From: Trichobilharzia regenti
Taxonomy: Eukaryota; Platyhelminthes; Trematoda; Strigeidida; Schistosomatidae
NCBI GenBank assembly: GCA_944472135.2
Contig: OX235263.1
Location: forward strand, 31,115,379-31,179,378
Direction of reading: 5' to 3'
Length of the DNA: 64,000 bases
In this document: in pieces, positions 21,885 through 34,704 of the stretch
Numbering within the stretch: position 1 is the stretch's first letter
How the letters are laid out: each line of letters begins with the position of its first letter
Notes under the pieces: model-generated
Seen by the model: the letters and a program-made list of their open reading frames with translations, nothing else
The model's database searches: none
What the model was told of the DNA's origin: nothing
Position numbers and translations under genes: made by a program

Positions 21885-21975
21885 AAGCTGTTAATGCCCA
21901 GCTCTTGCTGCGCCGGGACGCACGCCCTTCCCAGAAGATTCTCAGAAACGCTTAGAACGAACGGATGCAAAAAGC
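21885..21975 (-). repeat. BEL LTR 3'-end fragment between ORF1 and ORF2
   Basis: The stretch ttaatgcccagctcttgc, then cagaaacgctta and aacggatgcaaaaagcagaa, matches in order the ends of the BEL-derived LTRs (for example 13763-13850, same strand). Because it is fused to the ORF2 remainder, the first 25 or so codons of the open frame at 21894 are LTR sequence rather than ORF2. The break point of the inner palindrome (21966) lies within this fragment. Further copies are at 27525-27615 (same strand) and 32901-32991 (opposite strand). Confidence 0.6.
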
Positions 21976-24130
21976 AGAACAGAGATTGGCGTATAGGTAT
22001 GCACATAGGTATCCATGATTACACTGTACACCGTGCAAATAGAGATTGCAAGCGTGGTGGGGGATGTCTCATATATATGCATAATTCATTTGTAGTCAGT
22101 AAGGTGGAAGATGAAATACTGAATATGGTACCTGACTCACTCTGGGTTGTCTTGCATGGAGATAATTACAAACTTCTCATAGGCTGTGTTTGTCGAGCAC
22201 CAAGCGCAACAAAAGAAACTGATGCGTTATTAGCTAAATCGTTTGCACACGCCTCCTTGATTAGTGCTAATTACAAAATGATTGCAGGGGACTTCAATCT
22301 TCCAGAAGTCAACTGGTTAAGTAGTTCCGGCCCCCAACGCTTCGACGAAATACTTGCCACTATCGACTGTTGTGGATGGCGACAACACGTCCAGACACTT
22401 ACTCGTGGTGACAACATGTTGGACCTTGTTTTTTGTCATGACACAATCCCAGTATCCACCTATGTTGGTAATAGATTTTCCAGTAGTGACCACAGAATGG
22501 TACTCTGTTCTCTGCCTTTCTCACCACTAAATACAGGAAATAAACAAGATTCTGGAAGCACAATATGTCGTAGTTACAAATATACAGACTGGGGATTAGT
22601 CCAAGAACTCGTTCGACTCTGTCAATGGGATGACTATTTTACCACTGACTCCCTGGAGGCCGTAGTAACCCTATTTTACAGGAATGTTACCCTTTGTCTA
22701 GATACAGTTGCTCCAAAGAAAATAGTGAAATTAAGTAGACATCGAGCTGAATACATTCCAAGGACACACCGCAATAAGTTAAGGAAGTTGAAGAAACAGT
22801 GCTATTACACTAAGGATATACCACTATTGCACTCAATCCACGAGTCTCTTGAATCTATCAAGGGCCTACGCTCTCAAAACGACCCCCTTACTAGCTCTTC
22901 CCTTGAAGGCATTGTGTTCACTAATCAATTAATAGTACAAGCAATTAAGAGCCTTAAACCTTCCCCTAGTACGGGACCCGATGGCCTCGCTTAGATAATT
23001 TTCAAAAACAGTGGGTGTGATATACCCCTGTTGCTTCTTAAATCCTTCTCAATATCTATGGACACCGGAACTTACCCTAGTGAGTGGAAAACTAGCTTCA
23101 TAATTCTACACTACAAATCTGGTGATAAGGCAAACGCAGCCCATCACTGAACTGGTTAAAATCGTTTCTAAGCAACAGGGTACAAATAACCAAAGTTGGA
23201 TCTGTATTGTCTCATCCTAGGCAGATCTCAAGTGGGGCTGTGCAAGGTAGTTTCCTAGGTCCACTTTTATTCACAGTCTACATTAACAGCATTTGCAAGT
23301 GCTTCACCTCAGGTAAACCATTCCTATATGCTGACGACCTCAAAGTCGTCTACTCCTGCTAAACTCATGAATTAAGCGATAAGGTTACTAAAATACATCT
23401 TGAACTAAGCAGTCTCGCAACATGGTGTGTCTAAACTTTAACATTGACAAATGCGGCTGGATTTGTATCGGCAACAGTAACCTTGATCTAACCCTTGAAA
23501 TAAATGGGCGAAAACTAGCTAAGCTCTACTCAGTTTTAGCTCCTGGTATCAGATACTCTAGTAGCTTAACGTTCTCTGAACAGTGTGATTATGCCAGACG
23601 TAAAACACGAAGGCTGATAGTATGAATAACACGCAATTTCTTTTGGCTGTGAAACTAGGGTTTTATTATACAAAGTATGTGTCCGACCTATCTTAGAATA
23701 CTGCCCGTTTATTCTTAGCGGACTCAGGCAAAATGACAAGCTTAAATTAGAGGGAGTGCAACGGCAGTTTACCTCACGAACTCTTGGCTTAGAAAGTGGT
23801 CTGGAATACCATGAGCGATGCGAAAGACTAAGATTAGAACCACTCTGGAAAAGACGTCTTAAGCTAAACCTTATCTTTTACTACAAGCTAACCAATCTTC
23901 TCTTGCATTCCTCCCAGCCAATAACCAAACCAACCACTGTCATCAGTTACAGTCTTAGAAATCATCACAACCTAGCTGCTATAGAGCATTGTCAGAATTA
24001 TGTGTGGTACAACCTCAACTAAAATAAGTTTTCAGTCATTTGGAATAGACTACCAGCTAATGTGAGCGGTGCAAACACACTTCCAGTGTTCATCTTCTCA
24101 GTCACCAGACTGCTCAAAGATGACAATGCA
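21976..24130 (+). pseudogene. Defective CR1-like ORF2, left outer copy (copy 1)
   Basis: Endonuclease blocks are present from about 21976 to 22520: GGGCLIYMHNS, LIGCVCRAPSA, MIAGDFNLPEVNW, MLDLVFCHD and SSSDHRMVLC. The first endonuclease block (NARS) is missing. The frame stops at 22992-22994 after PSPSTGPDGLA. RT follows in broken frames: its fingers/early palm are deleted near 23135, then GAVQGSFLGPLLF and YADDLKVVYSC are visible around 23230-23360 with a TAA, followed by thumb pieces to about 24130. It cannot encode an active RT. It has a mirrored partner at 30746-32900. Confidence 0.75.
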
Positions 24131-24169
24131 CTTCTTGCTTGCTTCCGAGACAATCTGCCCCAACTTTGA

Positions 24170-25697
24170 CACAGGAATCACTGAACGCGGGAAAGTTAGT
24201 AATTTTGAGTGCAACTGGTAAGCCATTGTTGCATAGAGTGTCACAGAAGAGAGTTACAGTCTCAGAGTGCAGTTCTGACTCCACCAGTTTACATGGTATT
24301 ACAAGTCAGAGTGAAGGCATAAAACCTCTAGGGATTTGTGAGGAGGAACCAAAATTGTCTACTTCTGTTATTGAAGAGTTTGCAAATGATGAAGTTGATC
24401 ATACAAATGTAGGTATAGGGAATATTTATGATAACGTTCATGATAGTGCACATTTGTCTTCGGTTGATCATGATGAGATGAGTGGAAAGCTTACTACTGC
24501 TGAGTTGGACAAAGGTTCTGTACAACTTGAACGTGAAGTAGAATTAAATGCAGATGCAGTTGTAGAAGGTATAGATATTTGTGAGACCGTCAGTGAAATT
24601 GATCAGTGTGTAGCCCACCTGTCATCAGATGCTAGTGCTAAATCCGAACGAATAGTAAGAGACAGCAGTGGTGGTAATCTTGCAGTTAGACAACTTTCTG
24701 AAAGCCGAACAACAACAGCTTCTGATCCACCGCTATGTTCATCAACTTGTGTCCCTCAATCATCGTTGGTATTGTCATCCCTAATGGAAAAGACACCCAT
24801 GAACTCAAGTGTCTTGTGCAATGACTATGATAGTATTGGTGCGTTTGAAAAGACGAAAGATATTCCTCAGTTTAGTGAGGATAAGCCAAGTGTGTACGAG
24901 AGGGTCATTGTTAAATTGACTTGCATGAACAAGGGTTTTTCAAGTTCCAAGTTACTATTTGAATGCTATTATCTTTGGTGTAAATTACTGTGTTTCTACG
25001 CTTGGTCGATCAGATACGTCGTGTGTTTGTTCGTCATCTATATTCTACGATACAATGACATGAGCGTGTTACCGTTCAGATTTGGGGATATAGCTGATAA
25101 AAGGAAGTCAGCAAATGAACTCTGCGACGATTTTCCAACCTAGAGCGTCAACCTGAGAAGGGTTGTAGGCGTACTGCTGTAAGTCCTACAATTCTCCAAA
25201 GGGTAGCGCATCAATGAGCAGTCCAATGTGCTTGGTGTGTGATTTTGTACATATGTTCATATTGCATATACTGAATTGATATCGTTTATCATCTAGCTGT
25301 TGGTAATTCTGTTTGTGTCCGGACGACTTCCCCTTGAATAATCGACCTGAGAAGGAATGTAGGTGTACTGCTGCAAGTCCTACAGTTCTTCAAGGGTAGT
25401 TTGTCGTGCCAGAATCCACAACATTTGATGTGTTGATTGTACATATGTTTGTGTTAAATAATTGTGTGGGTTCCGATTATTGTAATTAATGATTAATCTT
25501 GTTTGTGTCCGGACATTCCACAACCTACAATCGTCAACCTGAGAAGGGTTGCAGGCGTACTGGTGTAAGTCCTGAAATTATTCAAAGGAATTCCACCAAA
25601 ACATGATCCGCGAGGTTAATTGTACTGTTTGTAAATACGTGTGGTGTGTCATATCAATTTGTGATATTGGATAAAATGTGTTTACTCGTTGTTTTCG
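24170..25697 (+). pseudogene. Fragment of a BEL-derived gag-only element (C-terminal half plus 3' UTR)
   Basis: From about 24200 to the stop at 25141-25143 the frame matches the C-terminal half of the Gag-like ORF (ATGKPLLHRVSQKRVT, EEEPKLSTS, SESRTTTASDPPLCSS, ending NELCDDFPT) but is a diverged subfamily. The hydrophobic segment is retained. It is followed by all three 3' UTR stem-loop repeats (near 25146, 25330 and 25532) and is cut at 25697 by the inverted ORF2 copy. The LTRs and the gag domain are missing. Confidence 0.75.
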
Positions 25698-27270
25698 TAA
25701 AACAGAGTAGAGCTTAGCTAGTTTTCGCCCATTTATTTCAAGGGTTAGATCAAGGTTACTGTTGCCGATACAAATCCAGCCGCATTTGTCAATGTTAAAG
25801 TTTAGACACACCATGTTGCGAGACTGCTTAGTTCAAGATGTATTTTAGTAACCTTATCGCTTAATTCATGAGTTTAGCAGGAGTAGACGACTTTGAGGTC
25901 GTCAGCATATAGGAATGGTTTACCTGAGGTGAAGCACTTGCAAATGCTGTTAATGTAGACTGTGAATAAAAGTGGACCTAGGAAACTACCTTGCACAGCC
26001 CCACTTGAGATCTGCCTAGGATGAGACAATACAGATCCAACTTTGGTTATTTGTACCCTGTTGCTTAGAAACGATTTTAACCAGTTCAGTGATGGGCTGC
26101 GTTTGCCTTATCACCAGATTTGTAGTGTAGAATTATGAAGCTAGTTTTCCACTCACTAGGGTAAGTTCCGGTGTCCATAGATATTGAGAAGGATTTAAGA
26201 AGCAACAGGGGTATATCACACCCACTGTTTTTGAAAATTATCTAAGCGAGGCCATCGGGTCCCGTACTAGGGGAAGGTTTAAGGCTCTTAATTGCTTGTA
26301 CTATTAATTGATTAGTGAACACAATGCCTTCAAGGGAAGAGCTAGTAAGGGGGTCGTTTTGAGAGCGTAGGCCCTTGATAGATTCAAGAGACTCGTGGAT
26401 TGAGTGCAATAGTGGTATATCCTTAGTGTAATAGCACTGTTTCTTCAACTTCCTTAACTTATTGCGGTGTGTCCTTGGAATGTATTCAGCTCGATGTCTA
26501 CTTAATTTCACTATTTTCTTTGGAGCAACTGTATCTAGACAAAGGGTAACATTCCTGTAAAATAGGGTTACTACGGCCTCCAGGGAGTCAGTGGTAAAAT
26601 AGTCATCCCATTGACAGAGTCGAACGAGTTCTTGGACTAATCCCCAGTCTGTATATTTGTAACTACGACATATTGTGCTTCCAGAATCTTGTTTATTTCC
26701 TGTATTTAGTGGTGAGAAAGGCAGAGAACAGAGTACCATTCTGTGGTCACTACTGGAAAATCTATTACCAACATAGGTGGATACTGGGATTGTGTCATGA
26801 CAAAAAACAAGGTCCAACATGTTGTCACCACGAGTAAGTGTCTGGACGTGTTGTCGCCATCCACAACAGTCGATAGTGGCAAGTATTTCGTCGAAGCGTT
26901 GGGGGCCGGAACTACTTAACCAGTTGACTTCTGGAAGATTGAAGTCCCCTGCAATCATTTTGTAATTAGCACTAATCAAGGAGGCGTGTGCAAACGATTT
27001 AGCTAATAACGCATCAGTTTCTTTTGTTGCGCTTGGTGCTCGACAAACACAGCCTATGAGAAGTTTGTAATTATCTCCATGCAAGACAACCTAGAGTGAG
27101 TCAGGTACCATATTCAGTATTTCATCTTCCACCTTACTGACTACAAATGAATTATGTATATATATGAGACATCCCCCACCACGCTTGCAATCTCTATTTG
27201 CACGGTGTACAGTGTATTCATGGATACCTATGTGCATACCTATACGCCAATCTCTGTTCTGCTTTTTGCA
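25698..27270 (-). pseudogene. Defective CR1-like ORF2, copy 2 (inverted)
   Basis: An inverted copy of 21966-23538 (p pairs with 49236-p) with the same endonuclease blocks and the same RT deletion. It has private changes: a tryptophan codon became TAG near 27091, shortening the open part to 26242-27084, and two other substitutions lie close by. It ends at 27270 inside the LTR-derived tract. Confidence 0.8.
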
Positions 27271-27605
27271 TGCGTACGTAAACCGTTCGGGTGCTGACAC
27301 ACAAATAGATGAGGGTTACGGTGACTTTTAAAGCCATTTTGTAGTATCCCGTGACTTATTCACGATATTGCTAATTAATGCACATTCCTTAATCAATAAG
27401 ATGTCTGAACTAAAGACATTATTATTAATCGCCAGGCCTACTGTAGCTCTGATTACTTAATCATGGTGCTCATCCTCTGTACTCCATGTGCATATAGGTA
27501 TCGATGATGTAAATCACGTCTCCAAAGCTGTTAATGCCCAGCTCTTGCTGCGCCGGGACGCACGCCCTTCCCAGAAGATTCTCAGAAACGCTTAGAACGA
27601 ACGGA
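27271..27605. repeat. Centre of the large palindrome
   Basis: After about 20 bases of unplaced sequence, 27291-27605 repeats directly the region after ORF1 in the left arm (offset 5640 bases from 21651). The centre is thus built from arm material, not unique DNA, and includes another copy of the BEL LTR end. No protein is encoded. Confidence 0.7.
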
Positions 27606-29178
27606 TGCAAAAAGCAGAACAGAGATTGGCGTATAGGTATGCACATAGGTATCCATGATTACACTGTACACCGTGCAAATAGAGATTGCAAGCGTGGTGG
27701 GGGATGTCTCATATATATGCATAATTCATTTGTAGTCAGTAAGGTGGAAGATGAAATACTGAATATGGTACCTGACTCACTCTGGGTTGTCTTGCATGGA
27801 GATAATTACAAACTTCTCATAGGCTGTGTTTGTCGAGCACCAAGCGCAACAAAAGAAACTGATGCGTTATTAGCTAAATCGTTTGCACACGCCTCCTTGA
27901 TTAGTGCTAATTACAAAATGATTGCAGGGGACTTCAATCTTCCAGAAGTCAACTGGTTAAGTAGTTCCGGCCCCCAACGCTTCGACGAAATACTTGCCAC
28001 TATCGACTGTTGTGGATGGCGACAACACGTCCAGACACTTACTCGTGGTGACAACATGTTGGACCTTGTTTTTTGTCATGACACAATCCCAGTATCCACC
28101 TATGTTGGTAATAGATTTTCCAGTAGTGACCACAGAATGGTACTCTGTTCTCTGCCTTTCTCACCACTAAATACAGGAAATAAACAAGATTCTGGAAGCA
28201 CAATATGTTGTAGTTACAAATATACAGACTGGGGATTAGTCCAAGAACTCGTTCGACTCTGTCAATGGGATGACTATTTTACCACTGACTCCCTGGAGGC
28301 CGTAGTAACCCTATTTTACAGGAATGTTACCCTTTGTCTAGATACAGTTGCTCCAAAGAAAATAGTGAAATTAAGTAGACATCGAGCTGAATACATTCCA
28401 AGGACACACCGCAATAAGTTAAGGAAGTTGAAGAAACAGTGCTATTACACTAAGGATATACCACTATTGCACTCAATCCACGAGTCTCTTGAATCTATCA
28501 AGGGCCTACGCTCTCAAAACGACCCCCTTACTAGCTCTTCCCTTGAAGGCATTGTGTTCACTAATCAATTAATAGTACAAGCAATTAAGAGCCTTAAACC
28601 TTCCCCTAGTACGGGACCCGATGGCCTCGCTTAGATAATTTTCAAAAACAGTGGGTGTGATATACCCCTGTTGCTTCTTAAATCCTTCTCAATATCTATG
28701 GACACCGGAACTTACCCTAGTGAGTGGAAAACTAGCTTCATAATTCTACACTACAAATCTGGTGATAAGGCAAACGCAGCCCATCACTGAACTGGTTAAA
28801 ATCGTTTCTAAGCAACAGGGTACAAATAACCAAAGTTGGATCTGTATTGTCTCATCCTAGGCAGATCTCAAGTGGGGCTGTGCAAGGTAGTTTCCTAGGT
28901 CCACTTTTATTCACAGTCTACATTAACAGCATTTGCAAGTGCTTCACCTCAGGTAAACCATTCCTATATGCTGACGACCTCAAAGTCGTCTACTCCTGCT
29001 AAACTCATGAATTAAGCGATAAGGTTACTAAAATACATCTTGAACTAAGCAGTCTCGCAACATGGTGTGTCTAAACTTTAACATTGACAAATGCGGCTGG
29101 ATTTGTATCGGCAACAGTAACCTTGATCTAACCCTTGAAATAAATGGGCGAAAACTAGCTAAGCTCTACTCTGTTTTA
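27606..29178 (+). pseudogene. Defective CR1-like ORF2, copy 3
   Basis: Same content as copy 1 over this length. The open part 27534-28634 starts in LTR-derived sequence and covers the endonuclease blocks up to SSSDHRMVLC and the stop after GPDGLA. At one codon it reads cysteine (28207 region, tgt) where copies 1 and 2 read arginine (cgt); copy 4 shares the cysteine. It is cut at 29178 by the inverted BEL fragment. Confidence 0.8.
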
Positions 29179-30706
29179 CGAAAACAACGAGTAAACACAT
29201 TTTATCCAATATCACAAATTGATATGACACACCACACGTATTTACAAACAGTACAATTAACCTCGCGGATCATGTTTTGGTGGAATTCCTTTGAATAATT
29301 TCAGGACTTACACCAGTACGCCTGCAACCCTTCTCAGGTTGACGATTGTAGGTTGTGGAATGTCCGGACACAAACAAGATTAATCATTAATTACAATAAT
29401 CGGAACCCACACAATTATTTAACACAAACATATGTACAATCAACACATCAAATGTTGTGGATTCTGGCACGACAAACTACCCTTGAAGAACTGTAGGACT
29501 TGCAGCAGTACACCTACATTCCTTCTCAGGTCGATTATTCAAGGGGAAGTCGTCCGGACACAAACAGAATTACCAACAGCTAGATGATAAACGATATCAA
29601 TTCAGTATATGCAATATGAACATATGTACAAAATCACACACCAAGCACATTGGACTGCTCATTGATGCGCTACCCTTTGGAGAATTGTAGGACTTACAGC
29701 AGTACGCCTACAACCCTTCTCAGGTTGACGCTCTAGGTTGGAAAATCGTCGCAGAGTTCATTTGCTGACTTCCTTTTATCAGCTATATCCCCAAATCTGA
29801 ACGGTAACACGCTCATGTCATTGTATCGTAGAATATAGATGACGAACAAACACACGACGTATCTGATCGACCAAGCGTAGAAACACAGTAATTTACACCA
29901 AAGATAATAGCATTCAAATAGTAACTTGGAACTTGAAAAACCCTTGTTCATGCAAGTCAATTTAACAATGACCCTCTCGTACACACTTGGCTTATCCTCA
30001 CTAAACTGAGGAATATCTTTCGTCTTTTCAAACGCACCAATACTATCATAGTCATTGCACAAGACACTTGAGTTCATGGGTGTCTTTTCCATTAGGGATG
30101 ACAATACCAACGATGATTGAGGGACACAAGTTGATGAACATAGCGGTGGATCAGAAGCTGTTGTTGTTCGGCTTTCAGAAAGTTGTCTAACTGCAAGATT
30201 ACCACCACTGCTGTCTCTTACTATTCGTTCGGATTTAGCACTAGCATCTGATGACAGGTGGGCTACACACTGATCAATTTCACTGACGGTCTCACAAATA
30301 TCTATACCTTCTACAACTGCATCTGCATTTAATTCTACTTCACGTTCAAGTTGTACAGAACCTTTGTCCAACTCAGCAGTAGTAAGCTTTCCACTCATCT
30401 CATCATGATCAACCGAAGACAAATGTGCACTATCATGAACGTTATCATAAATATTCCCTATACCTACATTTGTATGATCAACTTCATCATTTGCAAACTC
30501 TTCAATAACAGAAGTAGACAATTTTGGTTCCTCCTCACAAATCCCTAGAGGTTTTATGCCTTCACTCTGACTTGTAATACCATGTAAACTGGTGGAGTCA
30601 GAACTGCACTCTGAGACTGTAACTCTCTTCTGTGACACTCTATGCAACAATGGCTTACCAGTTGCACTCAAAATTACTAACTTTCCCGCGTTCAGTGATT
30701 CCTGTG
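29179..30706 (-). pseudogene. BEL-derived gag-only fragment, mirror copy
   Basis: The mirror image of 24170-25697: C-terminal half of the Gag-like ORF (stop at 29733) and three 3' UTR stem-loop repeats, on the minus strand. The open part is identical in length and deduced protein to the left copy, which shows how little the arms have diverged. Confidence 0.75.
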
Positions 30707-30745
30707 TCAAAGTTGGGGCAGATTGTCTCGGAAGCAAGCAAGAAG

Positions 30746-32925
30746 TGCATTGTCATCTTTGAGCAGTCTGGTGACTGAGAAGATGAACACTGGAAGTGTG
30801 TTTGCACCGCTCACATTAGCTGGTAGTCTATTCCAAATGACTGAAAACTTATTTTAGTTGAGGTTGTACCACACATAATTCTGACAATGCTCTATAGCAG
30901 CTAGGTTGTGATGATTTCTAAGACTGTAACTGATGACAGTGGTTGGTTTGGTTATTGGCTGGGAGGAATGCAAGAGAAGATTGGTTAGCTTGTAGTAAAA
31001 GATAAGGTTTAGCTTAAGACGTCTTTTCCAGAGTGGTTCTAATCTTAGTCTTTCGCATCGCTCATGGTATTCCAGACCACTTTCTAAGCCAAGAGTTCGT
31101 GAGGTAAACTGCCGTTGCACTCCCTCTAATTTAAGCTTGTCATTTTGCCTGAGTCCGCTAAGAATAAACGGGCAGTATTCTAAGATAGGTCGGACACATA
31201 CTTTGTATAATAAAACCCTAGTTTCACAGCCAAAAGAAATTGCGTGTTATTCATACTATCAGCCTTCGTGTTTTACGTCTGGCATAATCACACTGTTCAG
31301 AGAACGTTAAGCTACTAGAGTATCTGATACCAGGAGCTAAAACTGAGTAGAGCTTAGCTAGTTTTCGCCCATTTATTTCAAGGGTTAGATCAAGGTTACT
31401 GTTGCCGATACAAATCCAGCCGCATTTGTCAATGTTAAAGTTTAGACACACCATGTTGCGAGACTGCTTAGTTCAAGATGTATTTTAGTAACCTTATCGC
31501 TTAATTCATGAGTTTAGCAGGAGTAGACGACTTTGAGGTCGTCAGCATATAGGAATGGTTTACCTGAGGTGAAGCACTTGCAAATGCTGTTAATGTAGAC
31601 TGTGAATAAAAGTGGACCTAGGAAACTACCTTGCACAGCCCCACTTGAGATCTGCCTAGGATGAGACAATACAGATCCAACTTTGGTTATTTGTACCCTG
31701 TTGCTTAGAAACGATTTTAACCAGTTCAGTGATGGGCTGCGTTTGCCTTATCACCAGATTTGTAGTGTAGAATTATGAAGCTAGTTTTCCACTCACTAGG
31801 GTAAGTTCCGGTGTCCATAGATATTGAGAAGGATTTAAGAAGCAACAGGGGTATATCACACCCACTGTTTTTGAAAATTATCTAAGCGAGGCCATCGGGT
31901 CCCGTACTAGGGGAAGGTTTAAGGCTCTTAATTGCTTGTACTATTAATTGATTAGTGAACACAATGCCTTCAAGGGAAGAGCTAGTAAGGGGGTCGTTTT
32001 GAGAGCGTAGGCCCTTGATAGATTCAAGAGACTCGTGGATTGAGTGCAATAGTGGTATATCCTTAGTGTAATAGCACTGTTTCTTCAACTTCCTTAACTT
32101 ATTGCGGTGTGTCCTTGGAATGTATTCAGCTCGATGTCTACTTAATTTCACTATTTTCTTTGGAGCAACTGTATCTAGACAAAGGGTAACATTCCTGTAA
32201 AATAGGGTTACTACGGCCTCCAGGGAGTCAGTGGTAAAATAGTCATCCCATTGACAGAGTCGAACGAGTTCTTGGACTAATCCCCAGTCTGTATATTTGT
32301 AACTACAACATATTGTGCTTCCAGAATCTTGTTTATTTCCTGTATTTAGTGGTGAGAAAGGCAGAGAACAGAGTACCATTCTGTGGTCACTACTGGAAAA
32401 TCTATTACCAACATAGGTGGATACTGGGATTGTGTCATGACAAAAAACAAGGTCCAACATGTTGTCACCACGAGTAAGTGTCTGGACGTGTTGTCGCCAT
32501 CCACAACAGTCGATAGTGGCAAGTATTTCGTCGAAGCGTTGGGGGCCGGAACTACTTAACCAGTTGACTTCTGGAAGATTGAAGTCCCCTGCAATCATTT
32601 TGTAATTAGCACTAATCAAGGAGGCGTGTGCAAACGATTTAGCTAATAACGCATCAGTTTCTTTTGTTGCGCTTGGTGCTCGACAAACACAGCCTATGAG
32701 AAGTTTGTAATTATCTCCATGCAAGACAACCCAGAGTGAGTCAGGTACCATATTCAGTATTTCATCTTCCACCTTACTGACTACAAATGAATTATGCATA
32801 TATATGAGACATCCCCCACCACGCTTGCAATCTCTATTTGCACGGTGTACAGTGTAATCATGGATACCTATGTGCATACCTATACGCCAATCTCTGTTCT
32901 GCTTTTTGCATCCGTTCGTTCTAAG
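30746..32925 (-). pseudogene. Defective CR1-like ORF2, right outer copy (copy 4)
   Basis: Mirror of the left outer copy, with the same endonuclease blocks, the same RT deletion and the thumb pieces at 30854-31120 and 31251-31454. It carries the cysteine variant shared with copy 3 (near 32307). Inactive. Confidence 0.75.
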
Positions 32926-33234
32926 CGTTTCTGAGAATCTTCTGGGAAGGGCGTGCGTCCCGGCGCAGCAAGAGCTGGGCATTAACAGCTTTGGAGACGT
33001 GATTCACATCATCGATACCTATATGCACATGGAGTACAGAGGATGAGCACCATGATTAAGTAATCAGAGCTACAGTAGGCCTGGCGATTAATAATAATGT
33101 CTTTAGTTCAGACATCTTATTGATTAAGGAATGTGCATTAATTAGCAATATCGTGAATAAGTCACGGGATACTACAAACTGGCTTTAAAAGTCACCGTAA
33201 CCCTTATCTATTTGTGTGTCAGCACCGCAAGAGT

Positions 33235-34704
33235 TTATGAATGAAAGGGGGATCGGCCTGGGTGTCCGTTCATCGGGGTTGGAGTGCAATGAGGTTGTTG
33301 TAGGTGCCATGGGTCGTACCAGTGATTCGGGACACCTGGAAAAATTACCATGTGTTCCTGGATATAAGGGTAGTAGAGGTTGGGCCTAGGTTGACAGTTA
33401 AAAAGCATAGCATCAAAAGGTCTACCCATCCAACTGCTATTCGTCATACCGGTACACACCTTCGTGATATTTTTATAACTTAAACGGAATTGTGAGGGCA
33501 GGTGCTTTGGCTGCAAGACTTTAGGAGTCTTGGAGTCTGACTTTCTATAAGGTAGAGCATGCTGAAAACCTCCAGACATACTTGTGTTTCGAGAAGAGTT
33601 TTTCGTAACAACTGACGGTTTGTTGATATTCTTACTCTCAGCAGGCTTATTGAATACAAAGTATTCTTCCCCATCATTAGTCTCAACCCTGCGAAATTTG
33701 TTCATCGTGGTGGGGTTACTACATTTCGGAGGAAATTTCTTAGAACAACTTGCAGAAGTTCTAGCTATTTTAACATCTTTCGATGAGGCTTTATTTACAG
33801 CAGTACTGGTATCTAAATCAGTTCCTAATTCTATTGGTAAGCGTAGTTGTTGTGTAGTTTGCTGAATGCTAGTTTTAGCACTAGGTGACCGTTTCTGTTC
33901 ACAATCCTGTTTTGGTAAATCTAAGCTAGAGGAGGTAACCAGGTTATTACTACGCATTATTCTGCGCTGACACGGTGTTTTATTCTTAGCTACGGTTATA
34001 GACTTATAACTGCTATTCACTCTTAAGTGATCCTGACATTTGGTAAACTTACTGGCATCAAGGGAATTACCGAATTTAAAAATGATGGGGCAGTTAGACT
34101 GGTTAGACTTTTTACGAAGTCTTTTGCATTCACATGGAACACTAGCCATGCCACAACAAATCAGGATTTTGTGTCTTACAGTTTTCAGGGGCAGAGAATC
34201 TGGGACGTTGTAAACTATAGCTTGGTGAGAAGAGGTTATACACTTCATCACCTCCGTAGCCAAGCAGCCGAGCAGATTTTCAGCTTTATTTAGGTTGTCT
34301 GGAGATATTTTAGGATGCTTTTTTAACAGACGGGCTATTGGGTCTAAATCCGAAAGCTTGTTTCGAGTTACATCCAGTAAAGACTTAACCTGGTCAATAT
34401 CAGAACGGCTCTCCGTGGTATTTGAGATTGGCAGTGACATACTATCAAACTGATCTAATTTTTTCTGAAGTTCACTTACTTGCCTCTGCATATCTTTCAA
34501 AAGGAGGTTTAATTTACAGAACTCAGAGTTCTCTAACAGAACATCTTTCACCTGTATCACAAGAGTGAGATCTGCGCTCAAACCATTTTGAGAGCTAGTA
34601 GTTGATACTGTATTACACAACGGTAATGCAGTTATAAGCGAATTTGAGCCACTATCTGAAACAATTGTGTTTCTACGAACACGTTTTTTAGAGATTTGGA
34701 CCAT
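33235..34704 (-). CDS. CR1-like ORF1 protein, right arm (489 aa)
   Basis: Mirror of the ORF1 at 20172-21641 with the same deduced protein: basic N-terminus, coiled coil near residues 60-95, conserved AIVYNVPD ... CPIIFKF module, basic tail. Two intact identical copies in opposite orientation make an RNA with self-complementary halves possible if transcription crosses the palindrome. Confidence 0.75.
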   Translation of the reverse strand: MVQISKKRVRRNTIVSDSGSNSLITALPLCNTVSTTSSQNGLSADLTLVIQVKDVLLENSEFCKLNLLLKDMQRQVSELQKKLDQFDSMSLPISNTTESRSDIDQVKSLLDVTRNKLSDLDPIARLLKKHPKISPDNLNKAENLLGCLATEVMKCITSSHQAIVYNVPDSLPLKTVRHKILICCGMASVPCECKRLRKKSNQSNCPIIFKFGNSLDASKFTKCQDHLRVNSSYKSITVAKNKTPCQRRIMRSNNLVTSSSLDLPKQDCEQKRSPSAKTSIQQTTQQLRLPIELGTDLDTSTAVNKASSKDVKIARTSASCSKKFPPKCSNPTTMNKFRRVETNDGEEYFVFNKPAESKNINKPSVVTKNSSRNTSMSGGFQHALPYRKSDSKTPKVLQPKHLPSQFRLSYKNITKVCTGMTNSSWMGRPFDAMLFNCQPRPNLYYPYIQEHMVIFPGVPNHWYDPWHLQQPHCTPTPMNGHPGRSPFHS

